A stretch of 34,350 bases of DNA, from assembly GCA_002726395.1 (NCBI GenBank), contig PBTA01000007.1, positions 1 through 34,350 on the forward strand, in the 5' to 3' direction. Below are positions 32,069 to 34,350 of the stretch, piece after piece. A program made the translations under genes and the position numbers. Source of the DNA: Methanobacteriota archaeon. GTDB lineage: Archaea > Thermoplasmatota > Poseidoniia > Poseidoniales > Poseidoniaceae. Below the pieces are notes generated by a model. That model did no database searches and was not told the DNA's origin. It was given only the letters and a program-made list of their open reading frames with translations. Every line of letters begins with the position of its first letter. Position 1 is the stretch's first letter.

Positions 32069-32413
32069 TTATTTTGCTGACGGATGTTTTGGATCTACAG
32101 GCCACCCATCATTTCCAATTGTGGTGTCGTAGCCAAGAGCCTCGATGCTTTGAAGTTTTCCAGAGTGACAGCGCCAGCAAACAGCTTGCAAATTGTCAGG
32201 CTCAAAGAATAATTCTAAGTCTCCCTTGTGCGGTTTTAAATGATGAATAACGGCACTATTCGGTTTATCCCTGCCTGACGTAAGCGCAACGCCACAGCCG
32301 ACCAGCTGGCAAGTGTAAAGATCACGGGCAAGAATAGTCTGCCTTAGTGATGCCCACGCTTTTGTATAATATAACAGCTTGTACTGCTGATACTCATAAG
32401 ATCTGTCTGACAT
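32069..32413 (-). CDS. HNH endonuclease, packaging-associated (114 aa)
   Basis: Cys35 and Cys40 (TCQLVGCG), VIHHLKPHKGD (His57/His58), DNLQAVCWRCHSGK (Asn74, Cys79, Cys82, His83) give a complete HNH motif with a four-Cys zinc site. In HK97-like phages the HNH protein next to the terminase is needed for cleavage at the packaging site, and its gene lies beside terminase, portal and protease as here. The ATG at 32413 has no obvious Shine-Dalgarno and follows a terminator-like hairpin by only 11 bases. Confidence 0.87.
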   Translation of the reverse strand: MSDRSYEYQQYKLLYYTKAWASLRQTILARDLYTCQLVGCGVALTSGRDKPNSAVIHHLKPHKGDLELFFEPDNLQAVCWRCHSGKLQSIEALGYDTTIGNDGWPVDPKHPSAK

Positions 32414-32423
32414 GGATAAGAAA

Positions 32424-32448
32424 TAAAAAGACCGCCACTATGGACGGT
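32424..32448 (-). terminator. Terminator-like hairpin just upstream of the HNH/terminase operon
   Basis: On the minus strand ACCGTC-CATAGT-GGCGGT forms a 6-bp stem (one T-G pair) with a 6-base loop, followed by CTTTTTATTT. It lies between the 188-aa gene (ending 32502) and the HNH ATG (32413). No convincing promoter was found between it and the HNH gene, so late transcription may have to pass through it. Confidence 0.5.
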
Positions 32449-32501
32449 AGTTGAGGTAAAAATTACTACAGGCAATGAGAGCAATTTTATAGAGTCTGGG
32501 G

Positions 32502-33068
32502 TCAAAAAAACGACAAGTCAACCGTTTTGTGTGAATATGTAAATATGTGGTCTATGATGTCCTGACCGGCTTCCGTTTGTGCGCTAAGGATCTGCTTAGT
32601 GGTAAGCCCTGTTATTGCACCGATACGCTGTGTCTTAACCCCATTAGCCTTGAGGTAAACAGCCCGTTTAATACGTGATCGATCACCCTTCCTAATTAAA
32701 GCGTAATGATGCCAAAGATACAGAATAAGCTCAGATCTATCTATTTGCTCACTGCTCGGCCTACTAGCCTTTGTCTCAGAGCTAGGTAAGCTTTCTATAT
32801 CACCTCTGAGATAAGCGCTCATAAGCTGCCATTGTGTCACGTCATCAGGTGCGTCTGGTAGGCTAGAGGTGCTGGGGAAGCCTGTACGTGGTGGAGCAGG
32901 GTAGGTTAGCCGTGATACCTTAGCTGCTTCTTTAAGAAGCTCCCAGGCTATATGATGATCCCTGAGCACTGCGTCAGCTTTCTTGTTATCTAACGCCAGC
33001 TGCTCACCGTCTCTCAGGGTCTTATGCCAATTATGATTTTTTATTTTTAATATAATCTGGTCTATCAT
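32502..33068 (-). CDS. Hypothetical protein with possible C-terminal HTH (188 aa)
   Basis: A soluble protein with a helical N-terminal part (GEQLALDNKKADAVLRDHHI), a Pro/Ser/Thr-rich linker (PAPPRTGFPSTSSLPDAP) and a helical C-terminal half. Residues about 141-165 (YLKANGVKTQRIGAITGLTT, then KQILSAQ) look like a helix-turn-helix, as in small terminases or sigma-like regulators. Located just before the terminator-like hairpin and the packaging genes, it may regulate late transcription. No family recognised; the role is inference. Confidence 0.58.
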   Translation of the reverse strand: MIDQIILKIKNHNWHKTLRDGEQLALDNKKADAVLRDHHIAWELLKEAAKVSRLTYPAPPRTGFPSTSSLPDAPDDVTQWQLMSAYLRGDIESLPSSETKASRPSSEQIDRSELILYLWHHYALIRKGDRSRIKRAVYLKANGVKTQRIGAITGLTTKQILSAQTEAGQDIIDHIFTYSHKTVDLSFF

Positions 33069-33177
33069 ATTTTTTCCACGGGGGTTGAGGTAATGTTACC
33101 TTTTTGTGGCCTGTTGCAGCTGCACGTCTGACCGCTTGTTTAGCTAGCTCCTTACTTGTCCAACGCTTACTTTTCAT
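33031..33177 (-). CDS. Small basic protein (48 aa)
   Basis: ATG at 33177 lies inside the end of the preceding 51-aa gene, 11-bp overlap. The product begins MKSKRWTSKELAKQAVRRAA and includes HKKVTLPQPPWKKYDRPDY: strongly basic, Pro/Trp in the second half. It overlaps the following 188-aa gene by 38 bases, so one of the two starts may be wrong. Coupling to the preceding gene and codon-like composition support it. A nucleic-acid-binding role would fit the charge but is unproven. Confidence 0.48.
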   Translation of the reverse strand: MKSKRWTSKELAKQAVRRAAATGHKKVTLPQPPWKKYDRPDYIKNKKS

Positions 33178-33322
33178 TCTTTGTCACCCATTGCGTATGC
33201 TCCTCAATATGTTTGACAATATCAGTCACCATAAAAGTAAACTGCTCAGGGTGAATGACAGCTATGAGCTTACCATCTACCCAAATTCTAAGCCCATCAT
33301 CATAGACTGCCCATCTAACCAT
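33167..33322 (-). CDS. Small hypothetical protein (51 aa)
   Basis: ATG at 33322 overlaps the end of the upstream 62-aa gene, and the AGGAATTAG stretch gives a moderate ribosome site. The product (MVRWAVYDDGLRIWVDGKLI, AVIHPEQFTFMVTDIVKHIE) looks like a small beta-beta-alpha fold: strands with W-x-V-x-x-x-G, then a helix. No family recognised. Tight chaining with both neighbours supports it being real. Confidence 0.55.
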   Translation of the reverse strand: MVRWAVYDDGLRIWVDGKLIAVIHPEQFTFMVTDIVKHIEEHTQWVTKNEK

Positions 33323-33503
33323 TTTCTAATTCCTGTTTGCGCCTCTTGATCATGCTAATCTGCCAAGAGTTGTATTTTTTTAAATCTGCTTTGAGGTAGG
33401 ATCTACGGTTTGCTAGACCCTGTAGCTCCTCTCTTGAAGTCACAGCGTCTAAAACTGCCTTAAATTCTGTCATAGAGAGTTCAGCATAATCTTTAATATT
33501 CAT
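33315..33503 (-). CDS. Small helical protein (62 aa)
   Basis: MNIKDYAELSMTEFKAVLDA, then REELQGLANRRSYLKADLKK and ISMIKRRKQELENG: almost entirely helical and basic, no domain recognised. The Shine-Dalgarno GGGGAGGG lies about 10 bases upstream, inside a hairpin (33507-33530). It is the first gene after the repeat array that follows the ATPase. A role connected with replication is possible from position only. Confidence 0.58.
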   Translation of the reverse strand: MNIKDYAELSMTEFKAVLDAVTSREELQGLANRRSYLKADLKKYNSWQISMIKRRKQELENG

Positions 33504-33506
33504 GCA

Positions 33507-33530
33507 GAAGCCCTCCCCAAGAGGGGCTTC
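33507..33530 (-). promoter_or_regulatory. Hairpin covering the ribosome site of the 62-aa gene
   Basis: GAAGCCC (33507-33513) and GGGCTTC (33524-33530) form a 7-bp stem with a 10-base loop. On the leftward RNA the Shine-Dalgarno-like GGGGAGGG falls in the loop and right arm, four bases or so from the stem end and directly before the ATG at 33503. It could limit translation until opened by the ribosome or a protein. It might instead be a weak terminator, but no T run follows. Confidence 0.45.
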
Positions 33531-33532
33531 AT

Positions 33533-33659
33533 GCTATGGGGGGGTATGGGGGGGAGCATGGAGGGTATGCAAGAAGGGGGCATGAAGCAATGCGTGAAGG
33601 GGGGCTTGAATAGAGCGTGAAGTTCAAAAATCATATGCATGTAGGGGGCGTGAAGGTAC
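33533..33659. repeat. Array of about 11.5-bp degenerate direct repeats, iteron-like
   Basis: On the plus strand units of the form GCNTGAAGGGG start at 33569, 33580, 33592, 33604, 33615, 33637 and 33648 (spacings 11, 12, 12, 11, 22, 11), with weaker units at 33533, 33545 and 33556. Examples: GCAAGAAGGGG, GCATGAAGCAAT, GCGTGAAGGGGG, GCTTGAATAGA, GCGTGAAGGTAC. The mixed 11/12-bp period excludes coding and is about one helix turn. It lies between the RecA/RepA-like ATPase stop (33661) and the next gene. The leftward RNA is C-rich and G-poor here. It could be an origin iteron set, a protein-binding array or a rho-utilisation site. Confidence 0.6.
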
Positions 33660-33660
33660 A

Positions 33661-34350
33661 TTACGCACCCACCTTTCTAATAAATTTGACCCGTCTGCTG
33701 GGTGATCCTTCCTCTTCTATTTTGATTTCTTTCCGCAAAATTAGGCGCTCTTGTGCCGCCATAAACTGCTTTTTGCTGACGCTTTCCCGATCCTCTGAAC
33801 GACTGAAAACTGTAGCTGCTGAGTTGTTGCTGGTGTAGTTAGGACTAAGCTTGACGCTAGCAGCTGTATGCACCTCTAACAGACGTAAAAACACTCTGTC
33901 AGCCTTAGCATCAACAGCAACGCGATCTAAGCTGTCTGTGGTTTTATCTGCCTCAAAAAAGCCGTCATGATAGTTCATAAGTATTTCGATACCTGTTTCA
34001 CCATAATTAGATTTCATTACGGTCAATTTTCGGGCTGTTTTGTCAGCCTCATAGCCGTCTTCCTGTATCCGCTGCATATATAGGCGTGAGCGCACCGAAT
34101 TGCTCCAGGCTGTGTTGCCGGATGTACCAGAGCCGCTAGCCATACCTGACAGACTAGGGTGACTGAGCAGCACCACAGTAGTATCAAAATCTACCGCCAG
34201 TTTACGCAGCTGACCAATAAACTGACGTGCTGAGGCTCTGTCATTCTCATTTGCAGGGAATAAGTCGGCCAGTGTATCTAATACCACCAAGCTAGGTTTT
34301 TCAGCGGCTACTTTTGTCACTATTTGCTGATATAAGGCGCTAGGATAGAG
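33661..34350 (-). CDS. RecA-fold ATPase, RepA/AAA_25-like helicase (partial, cut by right edge)
   Basis: The frame is open to the window edge (LYPSALYQQIVTKVAAEKPS before the GTG at 34320), so 34320 is not the true start and the Walker A part is missing. Visible are Walker B PSLVVLDTLADLF, NENDRASARQFIGQLRKLAV, VVLLSHPSLSGMASGSGTSG and WSNSVRSRLYMQR, which fit phage RepA-like hexameric ATPases. It probably unwinds or loads at the replication origin. The C-terminal 90 residues are polar and variable and end in VKFIRKVGA, perhaps a winged-helix-like accessory domain. The iteron-like array follows its stop by one base. Confidence 0.82.
   Translation of the reverse strand, partial: LYPSALYQQIVTKVAAEKPSLVVLDTLADLFPANENDRASARQFIGQLRKLAVDFDTTVVLLSHPSLSGMASGSGTSGNTAWSNSVRSRLYMQRIQEDGYEADKTARKLTVMKSNYGETGIEILMNYHDGFFEADKTTDSLDRVAVDAKADRVFLRLLEVHTAASVKLSPNYTSNNSAATVFSRSEDRESVSKKQFMAAQERLILRKEIKIEEEGSPSRRVKFIRKVGA

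Noticed and set aside
32414..32501. Promoter from TTGACC and TATAAA near 32500-32480 on the minus strand
   Set aside because: The two boxes are only about 8-10 bp apart, too close for a normal promoter.
1..34350. tRNA genes or other structural RNAs
   Set aside because: Intergenic gaps are short (nearly all under 100 bp) and none folds into a cloverleaf by eye.

Overview
The window reads as most of a tailed double-stranded DNA phage genome, siphovirus-like with an HK97-type head. Evidence is the ordered set HNH nuclease, terminase small and large subunits, portal, prohead protease, HK97-fold capsid, head-tail connectors, tail tube, frameshifted tail chaperone, tape measure, tail tip and fibers. 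The head and tail order also matches alphaproteobacterial gene transfer agents (GTA g2 to g15). Marine-type fiber domains, moderate AT-richness by eye and a GTA-type 3TM holin suggest a phage of a marine alphaproteobacterium; the host is an inference. I see no intact integrase, tRNA, CRISPR array, reverse transcriptase or bacterial housekeeping gene.

Layout. Positions 1-372 (minus strand) hold the start of a PD-(D/E)XK nuclease cut by the left edge, preceded by a ribbon-helix-helix-like protein. A divergent control region (373-450) contains repeated operator-like motifs. Positions 451-4151 (plus strand) are a rightward block of small, overlapping, probably early genes: a serine-recombinase-like protein without catalytic residues, a zinc-binding/HTH protein, a LexA-type DNA-binding domain and several unknowns. 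Everything from 4148 to 34350 is on the minus strand. Read in the direction of transcription (right to left) this gives: a RecA/RepA-like ATPase cut by the right edge (34350-33661); a 127-bp array of about 11.5-bp repeats (33659-33533); four small genes and a 188-aa gene (33503-32502); a terminator; the packaging and head genes (32413-26330); head-tail connection and tail (26277-17038); a large fiber region (17041-6432); and a lysis region (6435-4148) of very small overlapping membrane proteins, a 3TM holin and a GH19 endolysin.

The fiber region is the most unusual part. A 2350-residue protein begins with a cupredoxin-like domain with a complete type-1 copper ligand set, then carries four about 515-residue modules that can each be parsed into seven propeller-blade-like repeats. 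A neighbouring 420-residue protein is almost entirely a 23-residue repeat. The tail chaperone gene shows a clear A9 slippery run and a 70-codon minus-1 extension ending exactly at the tape-measure start, the lambda G/GT arrangement.

Both edge genes lie on the minus strand and are replication/recombination types. A simple reading is that the genome is circular or circularly permuted, that leftward transcription from the 373-450 region runs through the missing replication genes into the right end of the window, and that only a few kilobases are missing. This is inference. Several tiny genes (30 to 58 codons) were found by reading the strands directly and are included with the reasons for believing them.
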